Positions 8,777 through 17,644 of a DNA stretch of 53,441 nucleotides are shown here, piece after piece (within the stretch, counting starts at the first letter, position 1; each line of letters starts with the position of its first letter). The notes beneath the pieces were generated by a model, which did no database searches, was not told where the DNA came from, and saw only the letters and a list, made by a program, of their open reading frames with translations. A program made the translations under genes and the position numbers. This stretch comes from Gammaproteobacteria bacterium (lineage in GTDB: Bacteria > Pseudomonadota > Gammaproteobacteria > UBA1113), in assembly GCA_020051155.1 (NCBI GenBank), contig JAGVJK010000035.1:1-53441 (forward strand), read 5' to 3'.

Positions 8777-8800
8777 CAAAAGGGGGAGACACGCTCCCCC
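8777..8800 (-). terminator. Rho-independent terminator of the antiporter-ampD-ampE unit
   Basis: GGGGGAG (8782-8788) pairs with CTCCCCC (8794-8800) around a 5-base loop. Read on the minus strand the hairpin is followed by TTTTGATAATCC. It sits 78 bases past the ampE stop and before plsC, separating the two transcripts. Confidence 0.7.
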
Positions 8801-8877
8801 TCGATGACAAGCACTACTTTTTGTGGCAGTAGTCTCTCATAACAATAGGGAATTCCCAAGAGGAATTCCTCTCAAAC

Positions 8878-9732
8878 TCAATAGAACCAAGCCGTCAAAG
8901 TCACGATGGCAATGAATGCTAAGACAATCACTAAACTTCGATCCACTAAACTAATGGTTGAAAGTTCTAAACCTTCAGGTGATTCATCTTCAACGACATG
9001 CAACGCACCCAACCCACATTTTGCGAGAAATGCTTGATTATTTTCAGGTCCTGTCAATAACTGACTCCACCACACACCAAAGCAACCAGGGAAAGAACCT
9101 GCTAGTGCATAAATCAATGCGGTTACTCGCACAGGGATCCAATCAAGCAATGACAAGCATGTATTAATCATCGATTGATACGGCGTTGCTAAACTTGAAT
9201 CGCTTTCACTTTCTGCCGCTAACAGGGAGAAAGATTTATAGAGCACTACGCCAAAGGCACCCAATAGCAAATACCAAAACAACATAGCAAACAAGTTACT
9301 ATTCGCTAAGGTTAAAATATGTTTTGCAATGAATTGCGGTAAGTTCTCAGGTTGACGACCATGGGATTTGATCAATCCTAACTCTTTTACTGCCTTCAAA
9401 CGTTCTGCAGAATCTTTACTTTCTAAATAAGAAGCAAAGACCGCCTTGAAGTTGGCAGGGCCTAAGCAGTAGACCAACACCACGAAACTAAATAAATAAC
9501 CTAAAACGCCGTGCAACACATGATGAAAGATGCATTGCAATATCAGTGTCACCAGTAAAATAGGAACTACCCAGCACGCCACCGGCAAACCATCTCGCCA
9601 TAGCACTGTTTTACCAAGGTACTGTTGTATTTTACCCAGATACGTAGAAAACCAATGATAATTTCGCACGATTTCACTAATCTTTGTGAATCGATCCATT
9701 GCTAGAGTCGCTAAGATAATAATTAACTGCAT
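8878..9732 (-). CDS. ampE: AmpE-like inner-membrane protein
   Basis: A 284-residue membrane protein of the AmpE family, genetically linked to AmpD in sensing murein turnover and beta-lactamase induction. It has a short N-terminal helix (MQLIIILATLAMDRF), a soluble stretch, and four or five membrane spans. I start at the ATG at 9732, which has GAGGAA five bases upstream and gives the family's typical MxLIxILxAL opening. An in-frame start further upstream would lie inside ampD. The start overlaps the ampD stop by ten bases, so the two are translationally coupled. No ampC or ampG lies in the window, so here the pair probably serves murein recycling. Confidence 0.85.
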   Translation of the reverse strand: MQLIIILATLAMDRFTKISEIVRNYHWFSTYLGKIQQYLGKTVLWRDGLPVACWVVPILLVTLILQCIFHHVLHGVLGYLFSFVVLVYCLGPANFKAVFASYLESKDSAERLKAVKELGLIKSHGRQPENLPQFIAKHILTLANSNLFAMLFWYLLLGAFGVVLYKSFSLLAAESESDSSLATPYQSMINTCLSLLDWIPVRVTALIYALAGSFPGCFGVWWSQLLTGPENNQAFLAKCGLGALHVVEDESPEGLELSTISLVDRSLVIVLAFIAIVTLTAWFY

Positions 9733-10277
9733 AATTCCTCGCTCATTAATTGATTTAAATACGTCCAATCAAACCACGGACCCGGATCTGTCTTTCGACC
9801 CGGAGCCACATCAGAGTGACCCACAATCCTCTTTTGTGTAATCTTAGGATAGTTCAGTATCAGTTGTTTTAACACTTTCATCAATACTTGATACTGGCAA
9901 TTTTCAAATGGTAAATCATCACAACCTTCCAACTCAATACCTATTGAGAAATCATTGCAGTTCTCCCTTCCTTCAAATTGAGAAACTCCCGCATGCCACG
10001 CTCGTAAATGAAAAGGAACGCACTGAATTAATTCGCCATCGCGACGAATAAACAGATGCGTGGATACTTTTAAGTCAATCAGCTCTTGGTAAGCTTCATG
10101 GGCTGTGATATCTAACCGATTCAAAAAAAGATCTATCACATCCGGGCCACCGAATTGGTTAGGAGGTAAACTGATGTTATGCAACACCACCAAATCAATG
10201 TCCGTTCCCTCCGGGCGTTGATTATAATTCGGTGAAAATTCATAGCGACAAGGTGTTAACAAACCGTGCTTTATCAT
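9723..10277 (-). CDS. ampD: 1,6-anhydro-N-acetylmuramyl-L-alanine amidase
   Basis: Cytosolic zinc amidase that cleaves the peptide from anhydro-MurNAc during murein recycling. Zinc and catalytic signatures are present: VVLHNISLP (first His), RAWHAGVSQFEGRENCND, SIGIELEG, and GHSDVAPGRKTDPGPWFDW (second His and the Asp ligand). At 184 residues it is normal for AmpD. I choose the ATG at 10277, which has AGGAG seven bases before it, over the TTG two codons upstream. It starts ten bases after the antiporter stop and overlaps ampE, so it is in the middle of a three-gene operon. Confidence 0.95.
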   Translation of the reverse strand: MIKHGLLTPCRYEFSPNYNQRPEGTDIDLVVLHNISLPPNQFGGPDVIDLFLNRLDITAHEAYQELIDLKVSTHLFIRRDGELIQCVPFHLRAWHAGVSQFEGRENCNDFSIGIELEGCDDLPFENCQYQVLMKVLKQLILNYPKITQKRIVGHSDVAPGRKTDPGPWFDWTYLNQLMSEELCS

Positions 10278-10286
10278 CGCCAACTC

Positions 10287-11456
10287 CTAATCTCGCCGCA
10301 TTCGATCTGAAAACGCCATGGGCGTCGGGTATTTCAAAACGACAATATAAGAAGATGCGACAAAGGTAAGAATAGTTGTCGCTTGTATCAAATAAGACGC
10401 TGACGCACTGATCAAACTAATTTCTGCAGCCAAGTATGCCACTAACAATGAAAATTCACTCACTTGCCCGAGTCGCACCCCTACTTCCCAAGCAATATGT
10501 TTTGTCTCTTTGCTGTGATGCAGCAAATACCGAAAGGTAATAGGTTTTAAACCCAACACCAGAGCTGTCAGCACTAAGGCCGGCAACCACACCACGTGAA
10601 TATACTGCAAATTAAAACTTGCACCGATGGAAAAGAAAAACATGACTAAGAAAAAATCGCGCAAGGGTTTTAAACTTTCTGATATATACAATGCGATAGG
10701 ACTGGCTGCAATGGATACGCCCCCAATAAACGCGCCAATTTCCTCTGACAATCCGACTAAATGCGCCAATTCTGCAAATCCGAGACACCAACCAATCGAC
10801 AGTAAGAACACATACTCTTGCACACGGTCATAACGACTTAACAATTTAACGAGCACAAAACGTTCGAGTAAAAGTGCCACTATAAACAAACTAGGAAATG
10901 CAAACAGTATCAGCCCAACATCCCATAAATTAAAACTATTACCACCTGCGCCATGCAACAGCAATAAAACAAAAATAGCGATAATGTCTTGCATCAACAG
11001 CACGCTGATCATCACTTCCCCAGTGTGTTGGTGATGCAAAATAGTGGTGGGCAATAATTTTAATCCGATAATGGTGCTAGAAAACATCATCGCAGCGCCA
11101 ATCACCAGACTGTCCACCTGATTGAAACCAAATAATTGCGCTAATCCATAACCTATCGCAGCGAAAACCAATGAGCTCACTAAAGCAATCCATGTCACTT
11201 TTCGCAACATGTGCCACAAATTTTGTGGATGCAAATTCAAACCCAATAAAAATAAGAGGAAGATAATCCCAATATCCCCGGTTTGCTTAATCACCTCAGC
11301 ATCTGAGACCCAGCCTAAACCCCAAGGACCTAAGATCACCCCCAACAGCATATAGACCACTAATAAAGATTGACGCGTCATCAACGCAGCTGTTGCTAGC
11401 AGGGCTGCGCCCGTAAAGATCAAGAACATAGAAAAAACAATGGTATCGCCTAACAT
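10287..11456 (-). CDS. CPA2-family cation:proton antiporter (Kef-like)
   Basis: An integral membrane protein of 389 residues with about 11-12 hydrophobic segments, covering only the Na_H_exchanger membrane domain. Signatures include LLGVILGPWGLGW, GIIFLLFLLGLNL, and GLSEEIGAFIGGVSIA. The C-terminal RCK/TrkA-N domain of KefB/KefC is missing, so it resembles the shorter transporters of the family. It exchanges K+ or Na+ for protons. The start at 11456 has AAGGTGG nearby. It heads an operon with ampD and ampE; this pairing is unusual, and I see no functional reason beyond envelope homeostasis. Confidence 0.85.
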   Translation of the reverse strand: MLGDTIVFSMFLIFTGAALLATAALMTRQSLLVVYMLLGVILGPWGLGWVSDAEVIKQTGDIGIIFLLFLLGLNLHPQNLWHMLRKVTWIALVSSLVFAAIGYGLAQLFGFNQVDSLVIGAAMMFSSTIIGLKLLPTTILHHQHTGEVMISVLLMQDIIAIFVLLLLHGAGGNSFNLWDVGLILFAFPSLFIVALLLERFVLVKLLSRYDRVQEYVFLLSIGWCLGFAELAHLVGLSEEIGAFIGGVSIAASPIALYISESLKPLRDFFLVMFFFSIGASFNLQYIHVVWLPALVLTALVLGLKPITFRYLLHHSKETKHIAWEVGVRLGQVSEFSLLVAYLAAEISLISASASYLIQATTILTFVASSYIVVLKYPTPMAFSDRMRRD

Positions 11457-11952
11457 TTGCCACCTTTAAAAAGGTTGAGAGAATGACGCCTATAATAACA
11501 GTCTCTGAACAGCTTAGAAATAAGTTTATGCCGCTCACGCGGGAACGACAGATTGAGAAAATTTTGTTCTTTTTAGTGACTGCCCGAGGTAACCTCGGGC
11601 CAGGCTTGCAACCGAGTGGAAAATCCACCCTTCTAAGAATCTCTTATTCTATGAGGCGCATTGGGACGATGTAATCATGCTGGTCGTAATAGACCCCGGG
11701 ACCCCGTGGAACAACTTTCAAATGCACTGATCATATGAATGGCCGCTTTGACGTAATATGTGTTTTATGTAAAAATTCGACTCACAAAAATATTCAAACA
11801 GTAGGAATTAACCAAGTTACTAATTCTGAATAAGCAGATATACCGCTCGCCAATGAAGATGCGAGTTTTGGACGTGGATACAAGCAGGATATCCTTTTAT
11901 TCGATGCTGCGCCCGACCTGAAGTCGGGCTTGCAATTAGCTGTTCATCTAAA
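11457..11952. other. 496-bp gap with two similar GC-rich palindromes
   Basis: No convincing gene. GCCCGAGG-TAA-CCTCGGGC at 11582-11600 is a perfect hairpin, and GCCCGAC-CTGAA-GTCGGGC at 11911-11929 is a second. Each is followed within a few bases by TTGCAA. Copy B of the short dispersed repeat lies at 11840-11865. The divergent promoters of the antiporter and the AlbA_2 gene must be here, but I see no strong -35/-10 pair. Confidence 0.5.
11840..11865 (+). repeat. Short dispersed repeat, copy B
   Basis: ATACCGCTCGCCAATGAAG followed by ATGCGAG. It shares the ATACC and GAAGATGCGA blocks with copy A (3270-3295) and the CTCGC core with copy D (37113-37141). Confidence 0.45.
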
Positions 11953-13452
11953 ATGAAATTTAACAATAAGGACTTTACACCAATGACCACTAACTACTCT
12001 ATTGGATATTTAACTGGTTTAATTCATGAATTACGTAATCTCTCCAAAGAAACCGAATGGGTTGAGTTTAAGCACAATAATTCAAAACCCGAAGAAATTG
12101 GTGAGTACATATCAGCACTTGCTAACTCCGCAGCATTACAAGAAAAACCTCATGCCTATCTGTTATGGGGCATTAATGATAAAACACTCGATATTGTTGG
12201 CACAACATTTAAACCAAGTACTACAAAAATAGGTGAAGAAGCTCTAGAAAATTGGTTATTGCGTCAGTTAGAACCAAAAATTCATTTTCATTTTTTTGAG
12301 TTCACTGCTGATAATCATCCCGTTGTTCTTATGGAAGTTGATGCAGCTTATCGGCATCCCGTTAAATTCAAAAATGAAAGTTTTTTTCGACTGGGCTCTC
12401 ATAAGAAAAAATTAAAAGAATTTCCTGATAAAGAACGCAGGTTGTGGCGCATCTTTGATAATGCTACTTTTGAAAAAGACATTGCTCTTCAATATATATC
12501 TTCAGAAAAAATTTTTGATTTGTTGGATTACTCTAGTTATTTTAGATTACTAGAGATACCTATGCCGGATGGTCATTCAGCTATTTTACATTCTCTGCAA
12601 CAAGAGCGACTTATTCAGAAAAATAAAGCTGGACACTGGGATATAACCAATCTTGGTGCAATTCTCTTTGCAAAAAACTTAGAAAATTTTCCTGATCTTA
12701 AACGAAAAACATTACGCATTATTCAATACAAAGGCAAAGGTCGCATAGAGACATTGCGTGAATCTCTTTTTACTAAAGGTTATGCTGCTGGATTCCAAGA
12801 GTTCATACAACTCGCTCTAGCACTTGTTCCCTCTAATGAACTTATTGGTCAAGCACTACGTGAAACAAAACCCATGTATCCAGAACTAGCTGTACGCGAG
12901 CTCATGGCTAATATGCTTATTCATCAGGATTTTTTTGCCTCCGGTACTGGCCCCATGGTTGAAATTTTTGATGACCGAATGGAAATAACTAATCCTGGAT
13001 TACCATTGGTCGAAACAGATCGCTTTTTGGATACCCCTCCTATATCACGAAATGAAGAACTAGCCTCTCTCATGCGCCGGTTTGGCATTTGTGAAGAACG
13101 CGGTAGTGGCATTGATAAAGTGGTTCTTCAAACTGAAATCTATCAATTGCCTCCTCCATTATTTGAAATAACCGATGCCCATACGCGTGTTGTCCTATTT
13201 GGGTATAAAAGCTTTAAAGATATGGACAAAGGAGAACGCGTTTGGGCATGTTATCTACATGCATGTTTGCACTATGTGCAAAGAGATTTTATGACTAATA
13301 CATCTCTACGAAAACGTTTCGGTATAGAGGATAAAAATAGTGCTATGGCATCAAGAATTATTAAAGATACACTTGCAGCTGGGCGCATTCACGTATATGA
13401 CAGCACCGTAGGTAATAAATCCAAAAAATATCTCCCCTCTTGGGCAAAATGA
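11953..13452 (+). CDS. AlbA_2 (Schlafen-like) domain protein with HATPase_c_4 module
   Basis: A 499-residue member of the predicted transcriptional regulator / ATP-binding family. Residues ~35-150 form the AlbA_2 domain (TEWVEFKHNNSKPEEIGEYI opens it, then ALANSAAL and LLWGINDKT). The middle carries a winged-helix-like segment, and residues ~300-390 a GHKL-type ATP-binding fold with ELMANMLIHQDF and the glycine-rich RFGICEERGSGIDKV. Such genes are common in genomic islands and next to toxin-antitoxin or defence genes, and their biochemical role is poorly known. Two starts are possible: the ATG at 11953 has no ribosome site, and the ATG at 11983 has AAGGA about 11 bases before it. It is free-standing. 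Confidence 0.85.
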   Translation: MKFNNKDFTPMTTNYSIGYLTGLIHELRNLSKETEWVEFKHNNSKPEEIGEYISALANSAALQEKPHAYLLWGINDKTLDIVGTTFKPSTTKIGEEALENWLLRQLEPKIHFHFFEFTADNHPVVLMEVDAAYRHPVKFKNESFFRLGSHKKKLKEFPDKERRLWRIFDNATFEKDIALQYISSEKIFDLLDYSSYFRLLEIPMPDGHSAILHSLQQERLIQKNKAGHWDITNLGAILFAKNLENFPDLKRKTLRIIQYKGKGRIETLRESLFTKGYAAGFQEFIQLALALVPSNELIGQALRETKPMYPELAVRELMANMLIHQDFFASGTGPMVEIFDDRMEITNPGLPLVETDRFLDTPPISRNEELASLMRRFGICEERGSGIDKVVLQTEIYQLPPPLFEITDAHTRVVLFGYKSFKDMDKGERVWACYLHACLHYVQRDFMTNTSLRKRFGIEDKNSAMASRIIKDTLAAGRIHVYDSTVGNKSKKYLPSWAK

Positions 13453-13776
13453 GAAATATTTGTTTGACGGGTGTTTGATTGAAAGGCGTTAAAAAGATAA
13501 CGCTATAATGATAAATTCAATTAATTCAACAGGTTGTACTTATGCTTTTGTTTGATTAATTAGAGAGGTCTTTAAATAGATGGAAAATAAAGATAAGGAT
13601 TATAGATTCAGTTAACCCCCTGTTTGTTCAAAAATTTAAAAAAAAGCTCCCTTTTTTACCACTGTTTAAGCTTCGCTTAATCTTTGTACTATAGACTTAT
13701 GATCATTGGGCTGTCCTTCTCTCATCGAGGGAATCGCACAGAATATAAAAATAAATTCAGATTTTCGGGGGATTGT
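13453..13776. other. AT-rich gap without a clear gene
   Basis: About 320 bases of AT-rich sequence. It ends in the leader of the next gene; an in-frame extension from TTG at 13684 exists but lacks a ribosome site. I saw no hairpin, tRNA or repeat. Confidence 0.5.
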
Positions 13777-14331
13777 ATGGATATGAATATGGGAGCCAGA
13801 GCGCACGATTTATCAGTTGCGCCACACAATGAGTTTCTTAACAAAAAAGCGGCCTATGTTTATTACACCGTCTTTCAATTGCCTGACCCAGCTAAATACT
13901 TTAATGAATATAAAAAATCGCTGCTGAGCCCAGAGGATTTTCTTTCGAAGTGTTTGCTTTCTGCGGCACGCATGAATGAGCGAAACATTTTAGATCCCTC
14001 TGAAGCAAATGCTCGTTTTTATTTTTCAGACAAAGCTAAAGCGCAAAGCTATCGCATTCCGCACACCTTTAATCAATTGCCCAGTGTTTTCTTTGATGCA
14101 CCGGATGCCTGGGTGGGAATCATTGGCTTGCAAGTTTATCGTGATGAAAAACCTGAAGTGAAAGGTTTCCATCAGCGTTCTGTTGCATTAAAAGATATTT
14201 TCAATCGCAACCGCGTTACACAATTATACGTCGCTGAGCATTACCCTTCTCTCGATTTTCTCGGTCACGATAAGGCGATCCCTATCGATGCGCCAAACAA
14301 TAGCTTCCGGCAAATTGAAATTGATTTTTAA
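13777..14331 (+). CDS. Unknown protein (184 aa)
   Basis: No family recognised. I place the start at the ATG at 13777, opening MDMNMGARAHDL, because CGGGGGA lies six bases before it; the frame is open another 31 codons upstream but from a TTG with no ribosome site. The protein is soluble, of mixed composition and rich in aromatic residues (AAYVYYTVFQLP, LDFLGHDKAIP), with no signal peptide. Its stop codon overlaps by four bases the stop of the convergent RES toxin gene. It could be an accessory gene linked with the toxin-antitoxin island. Confidence 0.6.
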   Translation: MDMNMGARAHDLSVAPHNEFLNKKAAYVYYTVFQLPDPAKYFNEYKKSLLSPEDFLSKCLLSAARMNERNILDPSEANARFYFSDKAKAQSYRIPHTFNQLPSVFFDAPDAWVGIIGLQVYRDEKPEVKGFHQRSVALKDIFNRNRVTQLYVAEHYPSLDFLGHDKAIPIDAPNNSFRQIEIDF

Positions 14332-15035
14332 GGGTATACATACCTGTCGGTGCCATTAAAATCCGTGCGTGTAAACTCTACGCGTTCTCGATTGGCAATG
14401 CAGTGCCAAGTTTGATGATGAAAGGTTTGCCGAGCATTTTTCTTATGAAAAACCTTAGGGGTAAAAGCTGCAATGTTACACCCCTCTTCAGCGGTTCGTG
14501 CAGAATAAAAGACAAAAGCTTCAACCTGTGCTGCACGCATGGATGCACCTAAGGTTTGGCTATGATCATAGGAATCTTTCGCACAAATCAGTTCTCGATG
14601 TTGATTAAAAGGTGATTGCCTTAAATCAATACCCAGAGGCGTTTTCAGCCATGCTTGAAATGCTGTGAGCAATACATCAACGTAACCCAACTCAGCCATT
14701 GTATCTTTCAAAAATAAACGTCGATAATAGGCGACCTCAGCTAATGCTGTTTTAAACTCCATAGCGCCATACCATAATGATGGTTCAAACAGGCATCCAA
14801 AACGCGAGCCATATTTTAAAGGAGGATAACGAAAGGGTGTAAAAATTAAATATTCTGACACTTGATCAACCGCTGGTTTAGAGTCTTCAAGTAATGATTC
14901 TAAAATATCGTGCTCTTCCGCCGTATCAACCAAATCGCGAGTACTTAATACATGTTGTGCTTCAACGATACGCCACGGTTGTAAATCAAGAGCGGTTACA
15001 TAATTTTCGCCCTGGCAAGCTTGCCAAATATTCAC
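14328..15035 (-). CDS. RES-domain toxin
   Basis: A 235-residue RES-family protein. Known RES toxins are NAD+-degrading enzymes (NAD+ phosphorylase or glycohydrolase) that stop growth by draining NAD. The domain starts near FTPFRYPPLKYGSRFG and continues through LWYGAMEFKTALAEVAYYR, where the conserved Arg, Tyr and Glu lie. A late Ser and Asn are expected in YSARTAEEGCNIAAFTP. The start codon overlaps the stop of the antitoxin gene by four bases (ATGA arrangement), so both are made from one message with the antitoxin first. Length and layout match standard RES-Xre pairs. Confidence 0.88.
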   Translation of the reverse strand: MNIWQACQGENYVTALDLQPWRIVEAQHVLSTRDLVDTAEEHDILESLLEDSKPAVDQVSEYLIFTPFRYPPLKYGSRFGCLFEPSLWYGAMEFKTALAEVAYYRRLFLKDTMAELGYVDVLLTAFQAWLKTPLGIDLRQSPFNQHRELICAKDSYDHSQTLGASMRAAQVEAFVFYSARTAEEGCNIAAFTPKVFHKKNARQTFHHQTWHCIANRERVEFTRTDFNGTDRYVYP

Positions 15036-15412
15036 ACTTTACCTCGCATAGCATCAAGATAATTAACCACCTCAACCAATCCCGTTACTGTTTTGATCTG
15101 CTCCAGCGGAGTTTTACCAAAATATTGATGTTCGCTGGTGAGCCACAGCTTGGCTTTATCATGATGATTGCCTAACAAGGCATTTAGGCTGCGATAAAGT
15201 CGCAATAATAACAAGGCTAATTCACCTTCCTTAGTATCTGGATAAATCTTCTGCTTGCCTTGATGCAATCGGGTGGACCCCGCTGTACTGATACCCAGAA
15301 TAAGACTCAACTCTTTGCCGCTCAGGTCATATAAACAAGTCATATTAATCAGGGCCTTAGTTAAAACAACCGCCTTCTCTTCTCGCTCAATCTTAGGTGA
15401 CGTTTTCTGCAT
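15032..15412 (-). CDS. Xre/MbcA/ParS-family antitoxin
   Basis: A 126-residue antitoxin partner of the RES toxin. The N-terminal two thirds hold a helix-turn-helix (about residues 25-60, around SGKELSLILGISTAGSTRLH). The C-terminal MbcA/ParS toxin-binding segment runs through LLLRLYRSLNALLG, then WLTSEHQYFGKTPLEQIK, the usual W-L-x-N/S-pattern. It starts at the ATG at 15412. The leader just upstream carries three TTACATATG-type sites, which it probably binds to repress its own operon. Confidence 0.88.
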   Translation of the reverse strand: MQKTSPKIEREEKAVVLTKALINMTCLYDLSGKELSLILGISTAGSTRLHQGKQKIYPDTKEGELALLLLRLYRSLNALLGNHHDKAKLWLTSEHQYFGKTPLEQIKTVTGLVEVVNYLDAMRGKV

Positions 15413-15426
15413 GGCTTCATCTCCAG

Positions 15427-15463
15427 TTACATATGTAATTATATGTGTAAATTATTACATATG
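15427..15463 (-). promoter_or_regulatory. Operator of the RES-Xre operon
   Basis: TTACATATGTAA at 15427-15438 is a perfect 12-bp palindrome. TTACACATAT (minus strand, 15441-15450) and TTACATATG (15455-15463) repeat the half site at 14-bp steps. The cluster lies 15-51 bases upstream of the antitoxin start, the place expected for autoregulation. Confidence 0.65.
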
Positions 15464-15490
15464 CAACTTTTAGCCGCTCTTGAGTCTTCG

Positions 15491-15519
15491 TTGCCATCAT
15501 AGAACGCCTCCTATAAAAT
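15491..15519 (+). promoter_or_regulatory. Sigma-70-type promoter of hutU
   Basis: TTGCCA (15491-15496) and TAAAAT (15514-15519) are separated by 17 bases, about 35 bases before the hutU start. Confidence 0.55.
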
Positions 15520-15552
15520 AGGTTTTTTCGATCAATAGGATATTGACGCACC

Positions 15553-17208
15553 ATGACAACTCTTCATCATTCTATCAGCGCTCCTACCGGTACTAAGCTT
15601 CAAACAAAATCATGGCTTACAGAAGCGGCGCTACGCTTATTGATGAATAATTTAGATCCTCACGTGGCGGAAAAACCCGATGATTTAATCGTGTATGGAG
15701 GCATTGGCCGTGCTGCACGCAATTGGGAATGTTATGACAATATCATATGTTGCTTAAAAGCATTAGAGGCGGATGAAACTCTGCTTGTGCAATCCGGTAA
15801 ACCCGTAGGTGTGTTTAAAACCCATATCGATGCGCCACGTGTCTTGATTGCCAATTCTAATTTAGTACCACACTGGGCAACCTGGGAAGTTTTTAATGAA
15901 CTCGATCGCAAAGGCTTGATGATGTACGGTCAAATGACTGCGGGCTCTTGGATTTACATCGGCAGCCAAGGCATCGTACAAGGCACCTACGAAACGTTCA
16001 TGGCGATGGCACAACAACATTTTCAAGGCAGCTTATCCGGCCGCTGGATTTTAACGGCGGGACTTGGCGGCATGGGCGGTGCTCAACCACTCGCAGCGAC
16101 GATGGCCGGCGCTTCTATTCTTGCTGTCGAGTGTGATCCAACGCGCATACAAAAACGCTTAGCCACTGGTTATTTAGATCATCAAACAAATTCTCTCGAG
16201 GAAGCGCTACAGTTAATTGAAAAACACATTTCTTTAAATCAACCAATTTCCATTGGATTGTTAGGCAATGCTGCTGAAATTTATCCAGAACTTTTACGTC
16301 GTGGCATTATGCCCGACATCGTCACTGATCAAACCAGTGCTCATGATCCTTTAAATGGTTACTTACCACGTGACTGGACTCTCGACCATGCAGCCGCTAT
16401 GCGCCAAAAAGATTCGGCCGCTGTGATTGCCGCTGCGAAGGCATCGATTGCAGAAGAAGTAGAAGCCATGCTGGGCTTTTATCGCAAGGGCATTCCTACT
16501 GTCGATTATGGTAATAACATTCGACAAATGGCTTATGAAACTGGCGTACAAGATGCCTTTGCATTTCCAGGTTTTGTGCCTGCCTATATCCGTCCGTTAT
16601 TCTGCCGTGGTATTGGTCCCTTTCGTTGGGTTGCTCTTTCTGGCGATCCTGAAGATATTTATAAAACCGATGCGAAAGTAAAAGAGTTGATTCCTGATCA
16701 CCCCTCTTTGCATCGTTGGCTGTACCTGGCGCAGAAAAAAATTGCCTTTCAAGGATTACCTGCGCGCATTTGTTGGTTAGGATTAGGCGAGCGCGCGAAG
16801 GTAGGTTTAGCTTTCAATGAAATGGTCAAGCGCGGCGAATTAAAAGCACCTATTGCCATTGGCCGTGATCATTTAGACTCCGGCTCCGTTGCAAGTCCTA
16901 ATCGTGAAACAGAAGCAATGCGTGATGGATCGGATGCTGTTTCCGATTGGCCATTGTTGAATGCATTATTGAATACCGCCAGTGGCGCTACCTGGGTCAG
17001 TTTGCACCACGGCGGTGGTGTCGGCATGGGATTCTCTCAACACGCAGGATTCGTCATTGTAGCCGATGGCACTGACGCTGCCGCAGCTCGATTAGAACGA
17101 GTACTCACGAACGATCCCGCCACTGGCGTCATGCGTCACGCAGACGCAGGCTATGAAGAAGCCATTGAATGCGCCCATGAGCAACATTTAAATTTACCGT
17201 CTGTTTGA
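15553..17208 (+). CDS. hutU: Urocanate hydratase
   Basis: A 551-residue cytosolic NAD+-dependent enzyme converting urocanate to imidazolone propionate, step two of histidine breakdown to glutamate. The N-terminal [14 protein letters not shown], the NAD-binding [15 protein letters not shown] at about residues 170-185, [11 protein letters not shown], and [15 protein letters not shown] near residue 480 are all classic. Length is exactly that of the family (550-560). The other hut genes (hutH, hutI, hutG) are not next to it, so the pathway is either scattered or incomplete. It has its own promoter and is followed by a convergent gene. Confidence 0.97.
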   Translation: MTTLHHSISAPTGTKLQTKSWLTEAALRLLMNNLDPHVAEKPDDLIVYGGIGRAARNWECYDNIICCLKALEADETLLVQSGKPVGVFKTHIDAPRVLIANSNLVPHWATWEVFNELDRKGLMMYGQMTAGSWIYIGSQGIVQGTYETFMAMAQQHFQGSLSGRWILTAGLGGMGGAQPLAATMAGASILAVECDPTRIQKRLATGYLDHQTNSLEEALQLIEKHISLNQPISIGLLGNAAEIYPELLRRGIMPDIVTDQTSAHDPLNGYLPRDWTLDHAAAMRQKDSAAVIAAAKASIAEEVEAMLGFYRKGIPTVDYGNNIRQMAYETGVQDAFAFPGFVPAYIRPLFCRGIGPFRWVALSGDPEDIYKTDAKVKELIPDHPSLHRWLYLAQKKIAFQGLPARICWLGLGERAKVGLAFNEMVKRGELKAPIAIGRDHLDSGSVASPNRETEAMRDGSDAVSDWPLLNALLNTASGATWVSLHHGGGVGMGFSQHAGFVIVADGTDAAAARLERVLTNDPATGVMRHADAGYEEAIECAHEQHLNLPSV

Positions 17209-17245
17209 GGGTATATTAACTCTCCAGATCTTAGCGCGCCGAGGT

Positions 17246-17524
17246 TTAGGAAGAGCGATGAGGCGTTTGCCCGTGATGAAAACTAAAGGATGGCATAACA
17301 TCAAATTCTTTTTCCGCGCCCAATCCTAGGCAACCTGCCTTATTATTAGAACCACTACAGTGCTCTGTTTCCAAAGCCACAGACGAACCTGGTGTTGTTA
17401 CAGAAGCCCCGGGTGTAGCAGATAATGCACCGAGATTCATATGAGGCACCGTTGGATCTTCAGAAAAAGCAAACCCAGCAGTTGCTACCATGAGTAATAA
17501 AAAACTAGTTAATAATTGTTTCAT
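17246..17524 (-). CDS. Small secreted protein (92 aa)
   Basis: I use the ATG at 17524, which has GGAG eight bases before it and opens a signal peptide: MKQLLTSFLLLMVATAGFA. An upstream in-frame start would add 13 residues without a ribosome site. The mature part is about 70 residues, rich in Ala, Gly, Ser and Thr (GASVTTPGSSVALETEHC), with two cysteines and a C-terminal His/Ser stretch. No family recognised. It is probably periplasmic. It lies between hutU and the amino-acid permease in the permease's direction, with a 120-base gap. Confidence 0.6.
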   Translation of the reverse strand: MKQLLTSFLLLMVATAGFAFSEDPTVPHMNLGALSATPGASVTTPGSSVALETEHCSGSNNKAGCLGLGAEKEFDVMPSFSFHHGQTPHRSS

Positions 17525-17565
17525 CGTATTCTCCAAAATAAACCTCTTAACAGTAGGCGCCATTT

Positions 17566-17591
17566 ATACCCATTTCACTTGAAGATGTAAA
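17566..17591 (+). repeat. Short dispersed repeat, copy C
   Basis: ATACCCATTTCACTTGAAG followed by ATGTAAA. Eighteen or so of 26 positions agree with copy A at 3270-3295, including the whole CACTTGAAGATG core. Confidence 0.45.
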
Positions 17592-17644
17592 TGCATCTTT
17601 AAGTGCTCCACCAGAATGGGGAGTTATTTGTGCTTTGTCGGCCA

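Noticed and set aside
11483..11674. Short plus-strand frame upstream of the antiporter
   Set aside because: No ribosome site, no recognisable protein pattern, and it runs through the GCCCGAGG palindrome.
14894..15175. Plus-strand frame across the RES/Xre junction
   Set aside because: Antisense to two well-supported genes.
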